Assembly: GCA_947382355.1 (NCBI GenBank)
Contig: CANCYR010000007.1
Span: 21,943 to 85,942, forward strand
Direction of reading: 5' to 3'
Source of the DNA: an uncultured Lachnospiraceae bacterium
GTDB taxonomy: Bacteria; Bacillota; Clostridia; Lachnospirales; Lachnospiraceae
DNA: 64,000 nucleotides
The notes under the pieces are model-generated. The model worked only from the letters and a program-made list of their open reading frames with translations, was not told the DNA's origin and did no database searches. Shown one piece after another: positions 35,112-43,382 of the stretch; position 1 is the first letter of the stretch, and each line of letters starts with the position of its first letter. A program made the position numbers and the translations under genes.

Positions 35112-35322
35112 GATAGTATCCTACTGTAAAGAAACCAGCATCACAGAAGAAGGATACTGCAAAATGTGTAAGAAAGAAATCCATTCCCATGTTTGTAAAG
35201 GTAACTTCTACAAGGAAGTCGAATGAGTGTGGAATTTAAATTTGCAAATGACAATCAGGAAAGGAAAATAACAGGGAATCTCAAAAAATATTTTTTGTGG
35301 GAATCTCAAAAAAATTTTTCCC

Positions 35323-35351
35323 TTGAAACCTCATAAAGTTAGGTGTATAAT
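35323..35351 (+). promoter_or_regulatory. Promoter of the OFA transporter gene
   Basis: TTGAAA (35323-35328), 17-bp spacer, TATAAT (35346-35351). The leader is about 85 nt. Confidence 0.7.
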
Positions 35352-35440
35352 ACACATGTTTAGCCTCTAAAGCTTGAAAAATACACAATCATACAGAAGG
35401 CTGAACAACCTAAAAATAAAACACGAAGGAAGTACAGATT

Positions 35441-36817
35441 ATGGGAGAAAATCAAAAAAAATCTGGGGGATGGCGCACCAATAAATGGGTCCGCGCAGCA
35501 ATTCCCGCACTGTTGCTGCATTGCAGCATTGGTACTGTTTACTGCTGGTCCATTTTCAGTCAGGAAATCGCAGACTACATAGGCTTTTCCAAGGGAGCCA
35601 CGGAATGGGCGTTTAGCTTTGCCATCTTTTTCCTTGGCATGTCAGCCGCTTTCCTTGGCAATATCGTGGAGAAGGATATTCACAAATCCTCTTTGATTGC
35701 CACCATATGCTTTGCAGCAGGCATGGCGGGCACAGGCTTTTTCATTTACTATGGCGGAATGCATAAAGGAAGCATCCTTGCCCTGATTGGAATTTATGTA
35801 TGCTATGGATTCATTATGGGAATCGGTCTTGGGACAGGCTATCTGTCTCCGGTAAAGACATTAATGCTCTGGTTTGAAGACAGAAAAGGACTTGCCACCG
35901 GACTTGCCGTAGCAGGCTTTGGAGCTGCAAAAGCCATTGCAAGCCCTATTATGCAGGCTATGTTGGACGGTCTGGGAGACGGCGGCATTTATAAAATGTT
36001 CCTGATTCTGGCAGCAGTTTATTTTGTAATGATGTTCATCGGACACCTGTTATTAAAGAAGCCGGATGGCTGGCATGAGCCCCAGAAGAAAGAAAAAGGA
36101 CAGAGCATGATGGCTGTTATCAAGTCAAAGCCCATTGCCAACTATATCGGAATCTGGCTTATGTTCTATATTAATATTACCTGCGGCCTTGCTTTGATTT
36201 CACAGGAAAAGATGATTGTAAAATGTATCGGCCTTGCAGGTGCAGTGGGCATTATTTCCACCGTATCGGCAATCTTCAATGCGGGAGGCCGCCTTGGATT
36301 TTCCGCATGGGCAGATACCATGAAGGACAGAAATACCATTTATAAGCTTATATTTATTCTTTCCATTGCATTTACCGGTATCGTGCTCCTGACTAACGGC
36401 ATTAAAAACGGAGAAGGAAATACCCTGCTGGTTGTGCTTGTGCTTGGTTTGATTTTTGTTGTAAATGCAGGCTACGGCGGAGGATTTTCCAATGTGCCGA
36501 CCCTGCTTTCCGACCACTACGGCATGGGCAATATCAGCGCCATCCACGGTCTTACCTTATCCGCATGGGCATTTGCAGGCCTGACAGGAAACCAGATGGC
36601 TACATGGATTGTCAACACCTTTGGAAAGCCGGTTGATATTGAGCACGCCCTTGCTGACGGAACGGTAGAAGTGCTTACAGTAAATCCAACCGGATATCAA
36701 TATGTATTATATGCAACAATTGTATTGTATTTGATTGCATTAGTTATATGCTTCCTGATGGTAAAACCTACGGAAAAGGCTTTGGAAGCCAAAAAAGCAA
36801 AAAAGGCGAAAAAATAG
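35441..36817 (+). CDS. OFA family MFS transporter
   Basis: A 458-aa major facilitator protein with 12 hydrophobic segments, belonging to the oxalate/formate antiporter (OFA) family. The N-terminal WVRAAIPALLLHCSIGTVYCWSIFS is characteristic, as are GIGLGTGYLSPVKTLMLWFEDRKGLATGLAVAGFG and YGMGNISAIHGL. Members exchange or import small organic acids such as oxalate, formate, lactate or pyruvate. The substrate here cannot be read from sequence. It ends in a lysine-rich cytoplasmic tail (KKAKKAKK). It has its own promoter, and leuS has a separate one, so the two are not obligatorily co-transcribed. Confidence 0.9.
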   Translation: MGENQKKSGGWRTNKWVRAAIPALLLHCSIGTVYCWSIFSQEIADYIGFSKGATEWAFSFAIFFLGMSAAFLGNIVEKDIHKSSLIATICFAAGMAGTGFFIYYGGMHKGSILALIGIYVCYGFIMGIGLGTGYLSPVKTLMLWFEDRKGLATGLAVAGFGAAKAIASPIMQAMLDGLGDGGIYKMFLILAAVYFVMMFIGHLLLKKPDGWHEPQKKEKGQSMMAVIKSKPIANYIGIWLMFYINITCGLALISQEKMIVKCIGLAGAVGIISTVSAIFNAGGRLGFSAWADTMKDRNTIYKLIFILSIAFTGIVLLTNGIKNGEGNTLLVVLVLGLIFVVNAGYGGGFSNVPTLLSDHYGMGNISAIHGLTLSAWAFAGLTGNQMATWIVNTFGKPVDIEHALADGTVEVLTVNPTGYQYVLYATIVLYLIALVICFLMVKPTEKALEAKKAKKAKK

Positions 36818-36841
36818 ATTTGCCCCGTTTCCTTGAAAATA

Positions 36842-36870
36842 TTGACATTTCCAAAAGCAAAGTATAAAAT
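36842..36870 (+). promoter_or_regulatory. Promoter of leuS
   Basis: TTGACA (36842-36847), 17-bp spacer, TAAAAT (36865-36870). A transcript start near 36877 falls inside the hairpin just downstream. Confidence 0.6.
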
Positions 36871-36871
36871 T

Positions 36872-36931
36872 AAGCCTAGTGCATTACATCCGAAGTACCA
36901 CACGGACAGCATGCACCAGGCTTGATTTTTT
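36872..36931 (+). promoter_or_regulatory. Leader hairpin resembling an attenuator before leuS
   Basis: AAGCCTaGTGCAT pairs with ATGCACcAGGCTT, with an inner CCG/CGG pair, followed by GATTTTTT and then directly by the leuS ribosome site AGGAGG. No T-box GGGTGGTACC motif is present here, unlike pheS. It may terminate upstream readthrough or attenuate leuS; if transcription starts at about 36877 part of the left arm would be missing, which favours a terminator of incoming transcripts. Confidence 0.6.
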
Positions 36932-36945
36932 AGGAGGATGAAAAA

Positions 36946-39360
36946 ATGGCAGTACCGTACAATCATCGTGAGATTGAACAAAAATGGAGAAAAGAATGGG
37001 AGAAAAATCCCGTTAACGTAAATGACGGCAAAAAGCCCAAATATTATTGTCTGGATATGTTTCCATACCCGTCCGGAAACGGACTGCATGTAGGACACTG
37101 GAGAGGATACGTGATTTCAGACGTATGGAGCCGTTACAAAATGTTAAACGGCGGCCATTATATCATTCACCCCATGGGCTGGGATGCCTTTGGACTGCCG
37201 GCAGAGAATTATGCCATTAAAATGGGCGTCCATCCTGCAAAATCAACGGCGGAAAATGTGGCAAATATCAAAAAGCAGATTAATGAAATCGCAGCTTTAT
37301 ACGACTGGGATATGGAAGTGAACACAACCGACCCGGGATTTTATAAATGGACACAGTGGATTTTTGTAAAAATGTTCAAGGAAGGTCTTGCCTATGAAAA
37401 GGAAATGCCCATTAACTGGTGTCCTTCCTGCAAGACCGGCCTTGCCAATGAAGAAGTGGTAAACGGAAAATGCGAGCGCTGCGGTGCGGATGTGACAAAG
37501 AAAAATTTAAAGCAGTGGATGCTTCGTATCACCAAATATGCCGACAGGCTTCTGGCGGATCTGGACAAGCTGGACTGGCCGGAAAAGGTGAAAAAGATGC
37601 AGGCAGACTGGATTGGAAAATCCTATGGCGCCGAGGTTGACTTTAAAGTAGACGGCATGGAAGAGGCAATTACCGTTTATACCACAAGACCGGATACCCT
37701 CCATGGGGCAACCTTTATGGTGTTAGCGCCGGAGCATGTACTGGCGGCAAAGCTTTCTAACGAACAAACAAAAGAAGCAGTGGAAAAATATATATATGAC
37801 GCCTCCATGAAATCCAATGTGGACCGCCTGCAGGATAAAGAAAAAACAGGCGTATTTACAGGCTCCTATGCAATTAACCCCTTAAATGGAAAGAAGGTTC
37901 CCATCTGGCTGTCTGACTATGTGCTTGCGGATTACGGTACAGGCGCCATTATGTGCGTGCCCGCCCATGATGACCGTGACTTTGAATTTGCTACCAAATT
38001 CAACATTCCCATTATCCAGGTGATTGCAAAGGACGGAAAAGAAATTGAAAACATGACGGAGGCTTATACGGAAGCAAACGGTACCATGATAAATTCCGGT
38101 GACTGGAACGGCATGGAATCCTCCGTATTAAAGAAAGAAGCTCCGGAAATGATTGAAAAGATGGGCTTTGGGCGGAAGACTACCAACTATAAGCTAAGAG
38201 ACTGGGTATTTTCCAGACAGCGTTACTGGGGCGAGCCAATCCCAATCGTTCACTGTGAAAAGTGCGGTGCGGTTCCGGTGCCGGAAGAAGAACTTCCGCT
38301 GTTATTGCCGGAGGTAGAGTCTTATCAGCCAACCGGTACGGGAGAATCTCCCCTTGCGGATATAACAGAGTGGGTGAATACCACATGCCCCTGCTGCGGC
38401 GCTCCAGCAAAACGGGAAACCAATACGATGCCCCAGTGGGCAGGCTCCTCCTGGTATTTTTTACGATATGTGGACAGTAAAAATGAGAAAGAGCTGGTGA
38501 GCAGGGAAAAAGCGGATAAATACCTGCCGGTGGATATGTATATCGGCGGCGTGGAGCATGCGGTGCTTCATCTTCTGTATTCCCGTTTCTATACAAAATT
38601 CTTATATGATATCGGTGTGATAGATTTTGAGGAGCCATTTACCAAATTATTCAATCAGGGAATGATTACCGGAAAGAACGGCATTAAAATGTCAAAATCC
38701 AAAGGAAACGTAGTATCCCCGGACGATTTGGTAAGAGATTACGGCTGTGATTCCCTGAGAATGTACGAGTTGTTTGTAGGTCCCCCTGAGCTGGATTCCG
38801 AGTGGGATGACAGAGGGATTGACGGAGTGTATCGTTTTATTACCCGTTTCTGGAAGCTGGTTATGGACAATAAGGACAGCGGCACAGAAGCAACGAAAGA
38901 ATTGTTAAAGGTTCGCAATAAGATGATATTCGACATCAGCCAGAGACTGGAAAATTTCAGCCTGAATACAGTTGTTTCCGGTTTTATGGAATATACCAAT
39001 AAGCTTACCGACATGGCAAAGAATGGAGGCGTGGATAAAGAAACCTTAAAAATCGCAGTAGTGCTGTTAGCTCCCTTTGCACCTCATATCAGCGAGGAAT
39101 TATGGCGTGAGCTTGGAGAAACAGACAGTGTGTTCCATGCGGTATGGCCAAAGGCAGACAAACATGCTATGGCGGATGACGAAAAAGAAATTGCCGTTCA
39201 GATTAACGGAAAGACTAAGGCAGTCATTACCGTGCCGGCGGATATTGATAAGGACAGCGCCATTCTGGCAGGAAAGGAAGCCCTTGGAGATAAGCTTTCC
39301 GGCAATGTGGTAAAAGAAATATACGTGCCGGGCAGGATTATCAATATTGTAATGAAATAA
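36946..39360 (+). CDS. leuS: Leucine-tRNA ligase
   Basis: An 804-aa class I leucyl-tRNA synthetase. The HIGH signature is HVGH in PYPSGNGLHVGHWRGY, the KMSKS signature is GIKMSKSKGN, and the CP1 editing domain that removes mischarged norvaline/isoleucine spans about residues 225-415 (VYTTRPDTLHGATFMVLAPEH contains its threonine-rich site). Two Cys pairs (CPSCKTG ... CERCG and CEKCG ... CPCCG) are the usual zinc knuckles. It ends with the anticodon-binding and C-terminal domains. Full length. ATG 36946 with AGGAGG about 9 nt upstream; expression is probably influenced by the preceding hairpin. A terminator follows. Confidence 0.97.
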   Translation: MAVPYNHREIEQKWRKEWEKNPVNVNDGKKPKYYCLDMFPYPSGNGLHVGHWRGYVISDVWSRYKMLNGGHYIIHPMGWDAFGLPAENYAIKMGVHPAKSTAENVANIKKQINEIAALYDWDMEVNTTDPGFYKWTQWIFVKMFKEGLAYEKEMPINWCPSCKTGLANEEVVNGKCERCGADVTKKNLKQWMLRITKYADRLLADLDKLDWPEKVKKMQADWIGKSYGAEVDFKVDGMEEAITVYTTRPDTLHGATFMVLAPEHVLAAKLSNEQTKEAVEKYIYDASMKSNVDRLQDKEKTGVFTGSYAINPLNGKKVPIWLSDYVLADYGTGAIMCVPAHDDRDFEFATKFNIPIIQVIAKDGKEIENMTEAYTEANGTMINSGDWNGMESSVLKKEAPEMIEKMGFGRKTTNYKLRDWVFSRQRYWGEPIPIVHCEKCGAVPVPEEELPLLLPEVESYQPTGTGESPLADITEWVNTTCPCCGAPAKRETNTMPQWAGSSWYFLRYVDSKNEKELVSREKADKYLPVDMYIGGVEHAVLHLLYSRFYTKFLYDIGVIDFEEPFTKLFNQGMITGKNGIKMSKSKGNVVSPDDLVRDYGCDSLRMYELFVGPPELDSEWDDRGIDGVYRFITRFWKLVMDNKDSGTEATKELLKVRNKMIFDISQRLENFSLNTVVSGFMEYTNKLTDMAKNGGVDKETLKIAVVLLAPFAPHISEELWRELGETDSVFHAVWPKADKHAMADDEKEIAVQINGKTKAVITVPADIDKDSAILAGKEALGDKLSGNVVKEIYVPGRIINIVMK

Positions 39361-39418
39361 AAAAGCACAACAGGATTCCGCCAGCGGTTTCCTGACAGAA
39401 ATAATGAGACAGTGAGGA

Positions 39419-39467
39419 GAGAGCAGAAGTTGTTTCCGGTATGGATACAATTTCTGCTCTCTTTTTG
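39419..39467 (+). terminator. Intrinsic terminator after leuS
   Basis: GAGAGCAGAA / TTTCTGCTCTC stem with inner TTGT/ACAA pairs and a TTTTT tail. Confidence 0.85.
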
Positions 39468-39468
39468 T

Positions 39469-39672
39469 GTAACAGCCCGTTCCGGTACCTGTGGGGAAAT
39501 CTGCCGGCTGAACTGTTAGTTACTATTCACGGTCTTGGAGTCGTTCGTAGTAACGATTCGGGGTGATATTCAGAGTTTTGCTTCGCAAAAATCGTCCCTC
39601 ACTCTTGAATCATGTTATCACGGAATCCGCAGTTTTGTGCATTTTTGATCCGTGAATGGTAACAACTGTTAC
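39469..39672. mobile_element. Short GTAACAG inverted-repeat element, interrupted by a second element
   Basis: The outer element begins GTAACAGCCCG at 39469, has CCGGCTGAACTGTTA at 39505-39518, and its last bases resume at 39664-39672 (AACTGTTAC). Without the insertion it would be about 51 nt with an internal arm deletion, compared with 163-230 nt for complete copies. It lies just after the leuS terminator. Its right end was the target of the nested element at 39519-39663. Confidence 0.7.
39519..39663. mobile_element. Nested MITE-like element of a second family
   Basis: 145 nt with inverted ends GTTACtATTCACGG and CCGTGAATgGTAAC (one mismatch in 14). AACTGTTA occurs on both sides (39511-39518 and 39664-39671), an exact 8-bp target duplication inside the older GTAACAGTTC element. 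The middle holds a GAGTTTTGC/GCAAAAATC-type hairpin. No coding capacity. Confidence 0.82.
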
Positions 39673-39702
39673 CTGTTTTGATTTGGTTATTCGTACAGCC
39701 TA

Positions 39703-39731
39703 TTGCTAAATATGGATAGATAGTATAAAAT
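39703..39731 (+). promoter_or_regulatory. Promoter of the 376-aa membrane protein gene
   Basis: TTGCTA (39703-39708), 17-bp spacer, TAAAAT (39726-39731), about 50 nt before the start codon. Confidence 0.5.
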
Positions 39732-39781
39732 AAACAGGCAGTTACTAAGAATTTTAAAAGAAAGATGAGCGGAGGAGAAAG

Positions 39782-40912
39782 ATGTTAAAAGAACTAAAAG
39801 AAAAAAGTGCAAAGCAAACAAGAGCAGCAGTTATCATATGTGTGATTATTTCCGCGGCGCTTCTTGCATTTGTATGGTTTACGGGGTTTCATGTGCTGTT
39901 AAATGGAAAAGTAAATTTATATGACCTGAAGGATGATGAAATCGGAACGAAACAACAGTATGTAAAGGCAGAAATTTATGCAGTTATGGATTATTATGCC
40001 TATACAACAGAGGATGGAGAAACGAAAGAAAAGGAATATATTATTCCTGTAGGAGAAAATTCGTACATGGGACTTGTGGCAAGATATGATAATATGAACA
40101 AATGTGATGAACTGGTAGAGGAAACAACAGAATACTTAAATGGAGAAAGTGAAGGGATTTTAGAACCTCTTCGGGTGAAGGGCACCATTTTACCAATGAG
40201 TGAGGACAGTCTGAAATATTACAGGCAGTATTATGCCGACTTAGGATGGAGCGAGGAAGAGCTGGAAGCTTTTCTGCCTTATTATTTAAAGATTGATTAT
40301 ATTGGCTCCTATGAAGCGGGATTTCTATATTTTGTATGTGTTCTTGCAGCAGTTCCCATTCTGATTGCAATCTGGAAGATTGTGAAAAATTCCAAAGGCG
40401 GTTATTACAGTATGGTGACAGATTACTGTAAGAAGGCTCATAATTATGACCAGGCAATGGCAGAACTGGAACGTTTTTATCAGGCAACAGCTCCTGTATA
40501 CGGGTTCCGGATTTCAAGAGACTTTTTCATGGCGCCGTGCGGAGTAAAAACCATATTCTTTGAAAGCAGGGAGCTTTTATGGACTTATCTGGTCACTACC
40601 ACCCACCGGACAAATGGCATAAAAACAGGTACCACATATTCCATAAAGCTGAATTTAAGAGATGGGAAAAGCTATGATATCAGCCTGACAAAATCACAGG
40701 TTGAGGAACTTTTACAAGTGATAGCCCGAAGGCTGCCTTATGTTTTTGTGGGATATGATAAAGAGCTGGAAAAGGCTTATAAGAAAAGCCCGGGAAGGCA
40801 GGAACTGAGCGCTGCTGCCGACAGAAGGATGGCGGAAATGAACATGGCAGAAGGGGGCATGCCGGAGATAAATATGCCTGAAATGAACATGCCCGGAATG
40901 AATATGCAGTAA
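39782..40912 (+). CDS. Membrane protein of unknown function with Met-rich tail
   Basis: A 376-aa protein with two membrane segments (about 15-36 and 180-200), an extracytoplasmic loop of about 140 residues between them, and a cytoplasmic domain of about 170 residues that contains PCGVKTIFFESRELLWTYLVTTTHRTNG. Both ends are inside. The last 30 residues are methionine-rich with NM/IN repeats (AEMNMAEGG, EMNMPGMNMQ), resembling metal-binding or flexible Met tails. No catalytic motif or named family was recognised with confidence. The ATG at 39782 follows GCGGAGGAG. Two short inverted-repeat elements lie upstream. Confidence 0.7.
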   Translation: MLKELKEKSAKQTRAAVIICVIISAALLAFVWFTGFHVLLNGKVNLYDLKDDEIGTKQQYVKAEIYAVMDYYAYTTEDGETKEKEYIIPVGENSYMGLVARYDNMNKCDELVEETTEYLNGESEGILEPLRVKGTILPMSEDSLKYYRQYYADLGWSEEELEAFLPYYLKIDYIGSYEAGFLYFVCVLAAVPILIAIWKIVKNSKGGYYSMVTDYCKKAHNYDQAMAELERFYQATAPVYGFRISRDFFMAPCGVKTIFFESRELLWTYLVTTTHRTNGIKTGTTYSIKLNLRDGKSYDISLTKSQVEELLQVIARRLPYVFVGYDKELEKAYKKSPGRQELSAAADRRMAEMNMAEGGMPEINMPEMNMPGMNMQ

Positions 40913-40923
40913 TAAGAATTTTT

Positions 40924-40961
40924 AAGAGCATTCCCCAAATGCGGGGCGTGCTCTTATTTTT
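40924..40961 (+). terminator. Intrinsic terminator
   Basis: AAGAGCA..CCCC / GGGG..TGCTCTT stem and ATTTTT tail, between convergent genes. Confidence 0.8.
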
Positions 40962-40972
40962 AGATGATTACA

Positions 40973-41245
40973 TTATCGTTTTTGAAACATTTTAATGATT
41001 TTGTCCATTTTCTGGATTTCATCGGCAGAGCTGTTTTCCTTTAAAACAGCAATAATTGTATCCACTTCCCCATTGCTAAAGGAGATATGTTCTTTTTTTG
41101 CCCGATTAGCCAGGGCTAATAAAAACGGAAGCCTTTCCTTTGGCCCGATGGTATCCATTTCAAAAACCAGCTTTTGTAAGAAATCCAGCTTTTCCCGGGA
41201 AATATGCCGGATTCGTTCATCCTCTTTCCAAGCATCATTTTTCAT
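40973..41245 (-). CDS. Small helical protein of unknown function
   Basis: A 90-aa all-helical charged protein (MKNDAWKEDERIRHISREK ... KEHISFSNGEVDTIIAVLKEN ... KIIKMFQKR). I choose the ATG at 41245, 8 nt after GGAGG, in preference to the upstream start at 41293, which lies deep in the preceding gene. It overlaps that gene by 11 nt, so the two form an operon. No family recognised. Probably cytoplasmic. Confidence 0.65.
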   Translation of the reverse strand: MKNDAWKEDERIRHISREKLDFLQKLVFEMDTIGPKERLPFLLALANRAKKEHISFSNGEVDTIIAVLKENSSADEIQKMDKIIKMFQKR

Positions 41246-41705
41246 TTGAGCTGCCTCCATCCATAAACATTTCAAATAAAGCCATTTGTTCATCTGATAA
41301 AATTCCCTTTAGCATATCAGGTGAAAAACCGCCTCCGCCGCCTGTATCCGAGTCAAACATATCCGTGCCGAATAAATCCATCATGGACTTCATCTCCTGA
41401 AAGGTTTTGAAGCTTTTCATCATGCTGCTTATCCTCTTGATTTTTTCCGCTTCCTTTTCACTGCAAAAGGGCACGATTTCCTTTAGGAAAAGCTCCACTC
41501 CATAATCCTCCATACCGCTGCAGGCACAGAGCTGGTTTTTTAAATATCTTCCAAGGGAAAGAGTATAATTCAGCTCCATGTATTTAATGAAGATAGCCCC
41601 GAAATACTGCTTATCCGGAGGCATGAGAGGTAATGCCAGTTTCAGCATCTGAATATGGTTGCTTGTATATAATGTATCAAAGGCGGCAATTTTATCGTTT
41701 TCCAT
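41235..41705 (-). CDS. Unknown helical protein, partner of the 90-aa gene
   Basis: A 156-aa helical protein beginning MENDKIAAFDTLYTSNHIQMLK, with several Met/Leu-rich helices and a GGGGGFSPDMLKGILSDEQM linker near the end. Start ATG 41705 has AAAGGAG 6 nt upstream; the longer frame adds seven residues. It overlaps the downstream 90-aa gene, which suggests the products interact. No membrane segment or named family. Confidence 0.65.
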   Translation of the reverse strand: MENDKIAAFDTLYTSNHIQMLKLALPLMPPDKQYFGAIFIKYMELNYTLSLGRYLKNQLCACSGMEDYGVELFLKEIVPFCSEKEAEKIKRISSMMKSFKTFQEMKSMMDLFGTDMFDSDTGGGGGFSPDMLKGILSDEQMALFEMFMDGGSSNEK

Positions 41706-41770
41706 TGAAAACTCCTTTGTGTTCATTCCTGTTCCCCGTTTCGAAGGGGGTATTTATAACAGTGTATGCA

Positions 41771-41798
41771 AAAGGGCGATGTGATAGTATCGCCCTTT
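41771..41798 (-). terminator. Intrinsic terminator of the Cys-rich gene
   Basis: AAAGGGCGAT / ATCGCCCTTT perfect 10-bp stem with an 8-nt loop. On the minus strand it follows the Cys-rich gene and ends CCCTTTTGC. Confidence 0.75.
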
Positions 41799-41825
41799 GT
41801 AACATACATTTTCTGCTATTGATGA

Positions 41826-42068
41826 TTAGCAGCAAAAACTGTTGCCGCCACCGCAGCAGCAGCTTAAGATGAGAAGTAAGAAAATCAGTTCACAGCAGTT
41901 GTTGTCGCCGCCGCCGAAGCCGCCTAAGAAGCCGCCACAGCCACAGCCGTTATCACCATTGTTTCCGCAAATTGCCAATAAAATAATAATCCAAATGATA
42001 CTGCTGCAGCCACAGCCAGAATTGTTGTTTGAGCCACATCCGCAGTGGCTTGCTGTTAAATCACTCAT
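41826..42068 (-). CDS. Small cysteine- and glycine-rich membrane protein
   Basis: An 80-aa protein with 14 cysteines and many Gly and Asn residues (CGCGSNNNSGCGCSS, GCGCGGFLGGFGGG, CCCGGGNSFCC), plus two hydrophobic segments (IIWIIILLAIC and LIFLLLILSCCC). Such high-cysteine proteins are common in Lachnospiraceae and are often annotated by resemblance to insect chorion proteins. A spore-coat or surface role, or metal binding, is possible but unproven. It is not a classical RiPP precursor: no leader or modifying enzyme is nearby. Start ATG 42068 has GGAGG 7 nt upstream and its own promoter. Confidence 0.7.
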   Translation of the reverse strand: MSDLTASHCGCGSNNNSGCGCSSIIWIIILLAICGNNGDNGCGCGGFLGGFGGGDNNCCELIFLLLILSCCCGGGNSFCC

Positions 42069-42095
42069 ATTGAGCCTCCATAATTTTGATTATGC

Positions 42096-42122
42096 TTTAT
42101 ACTATGTATCCGGGCATGTCAA
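42096..42122 (-). promoter_or_regulatory. Promoter of the Cys-rich gene
   Basis: On the minus strand TTGACA (42122-42117) and TATAAA (42101-42096) with a 15-bp spacer; an alternative CATAAT lies further downstream. Located about 30-50 nt before the start codon. Confidence 0.5.
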
Positions 42123-42250
42123 TGTTTCCGTTAATTTTGAAAAAATTGGAGAAAAATTCTAAATAACAAAATGTGGCTTTGGACTTGAATTTATTTCAAG
42201 ATATAGTAAAATAAAGGTATATGTAGAAATTTGACAATGGGGTATGTTTT

Positions 42251-43366
42251 GTGGAATCAGGAAGATGGAAGGCGGGCGGGCATAGCTTTCGGACGAAAGG
42301 GGAATATGAAGCAGCCCTCAGAGACTTGGAAAAAATACGCCTGCTAAAAGAAAAAACCAATTATTCAAAAAAAGAAAGCATACTGGAATTATATAATAGG
42401 ATGCAGACTGGCAGCATTTCCTTTGAAACAGTTCTGGGAAGAGAATTTGATGATGAGGTTTACGAGCAGGTCCGGAGAATCCGGGCAGGGAGCTTTGAAG
42501 AAACGAAAGGAAGCCGGAAACAGGTAAAGGGCGGCAAGGAGAAGGAAAGCAAAAAGCCTAAGGTAAAGGTGCTCACAAGAGGGCAGTACATAGCAAGAAA
42601 GATTATGATGAGCGCTTTACTCCTGATAGCAGCAGGGTGTCTGGGTTATTTTACCGTTTACTGCATGGAGGCAGTAAAAAAGGATAAAGAGCAGCAGCAG
42701 ATGGCAAAGCTGAAGGAAAATTCCAAACTGAATGCAATGGGCGGCGATGAAGTAGTCGTACATCTTGATACGGAGGAGAAAGATTATGTGGTGCTGGAAA
42801 AGTATAAAAGTTTATATAAAACCAACAAAAACCTAATCGGATGGCTGAAAATTGACGATACAAATATAGACTATCCGGTTATGCAGACTGTAAATAATGA
42901 ATATTATCTGGATCATAACACCAGACAGGAAAAGGATAAAAACGGTACCTTGTTTTTGGATAAGGACTGCAGCATTACAAGGACCAGTACCAATTATATT
43001 ATTTACGGCCATCATATGAAGTCCGGGAAAATGTTCGGAGATTTAGATAATTATAAGGATGAGGATTTTTATAAGAAGCATAAGAACATTTTGTTTGATA
43101 CGATTTACGAGGAGGGAACTTACGAGGTCATGTATGTGTTCCTGTCCAAGATTTATTATGAAGAAGAAGTAGTGTTTAAGTATTATCAGTTTATAGATGC
43201 AAATTCAGAACAAGAATTTAATTCTTATATGGAAGAAATGGCGCAAATGTCATTGTATGATACAGGAGTTACTGCAGAGTATGGGGATCAGCTCCTTACT
43301 TTGTCCACTTGTGATTATGAACAGGAGGACGGCAGGTTTGTTGTAGTGGCAAAGCGAATTTCGTAA
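42251..43366 (+). CDS. srtB: Class B sortase
   Basis: A 371-aa membrane-anchored transpeptidase. The first 110 residues are a charged helical cytoplasmic region, unusually long for a sortase, followed by one membrane segment (about 117-138) and the extracellular sortase B domain. The catalytic triad is visible: His254/His255 in IIYGHHMKSGKMFGDL, Cys354 in LTLSTCDY, and Arg362 in DGRFVVVAKR. The beta6-beta7 region fits class B (IDYPVMQTVNNEYYLDHN). Start GTG 42251 with GGGG upstream. It is 16 nt from the first of two surface proteins ending in PTTGD and SPDTGD, which are its probable substrates. Confidence 0.93.
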   Translation: MESGRWKAGGHSFRTKGEYEAALRDLEKIRLLKEKTNYSKKESILELYNRMQTGSISFETVLGREFDDEVYEQVRRIRAGSFEETKGSRKQVKGGKEKESKKPKVKVLTRGQYIARKIMMSALLLIAAGCLGYFTVYCMEAVKKDKEQQQMAKLKENSKLNAMGGDEVVVHLDTEEKDYVVLEKYKSLYKTNKNLIGWLKIDDTNIDYPVMQTVNNEYYLDHNTRQEKDKNGTLFLDKDCSITRTSTNYIIYGHHMKSGKMFGDLDNYKDEDFYKKHKNILFDTIYEEGTYEVMYVFLSKIYYEEEVVFKYYQFIDANSEQEFNSYMEEMAQMSLYDTGVTAEYGDQLLTLSTCDYEQEDGRFVVVAKRIS

Positions 43367-43382
43367 AATAAAGGAGAAGATT

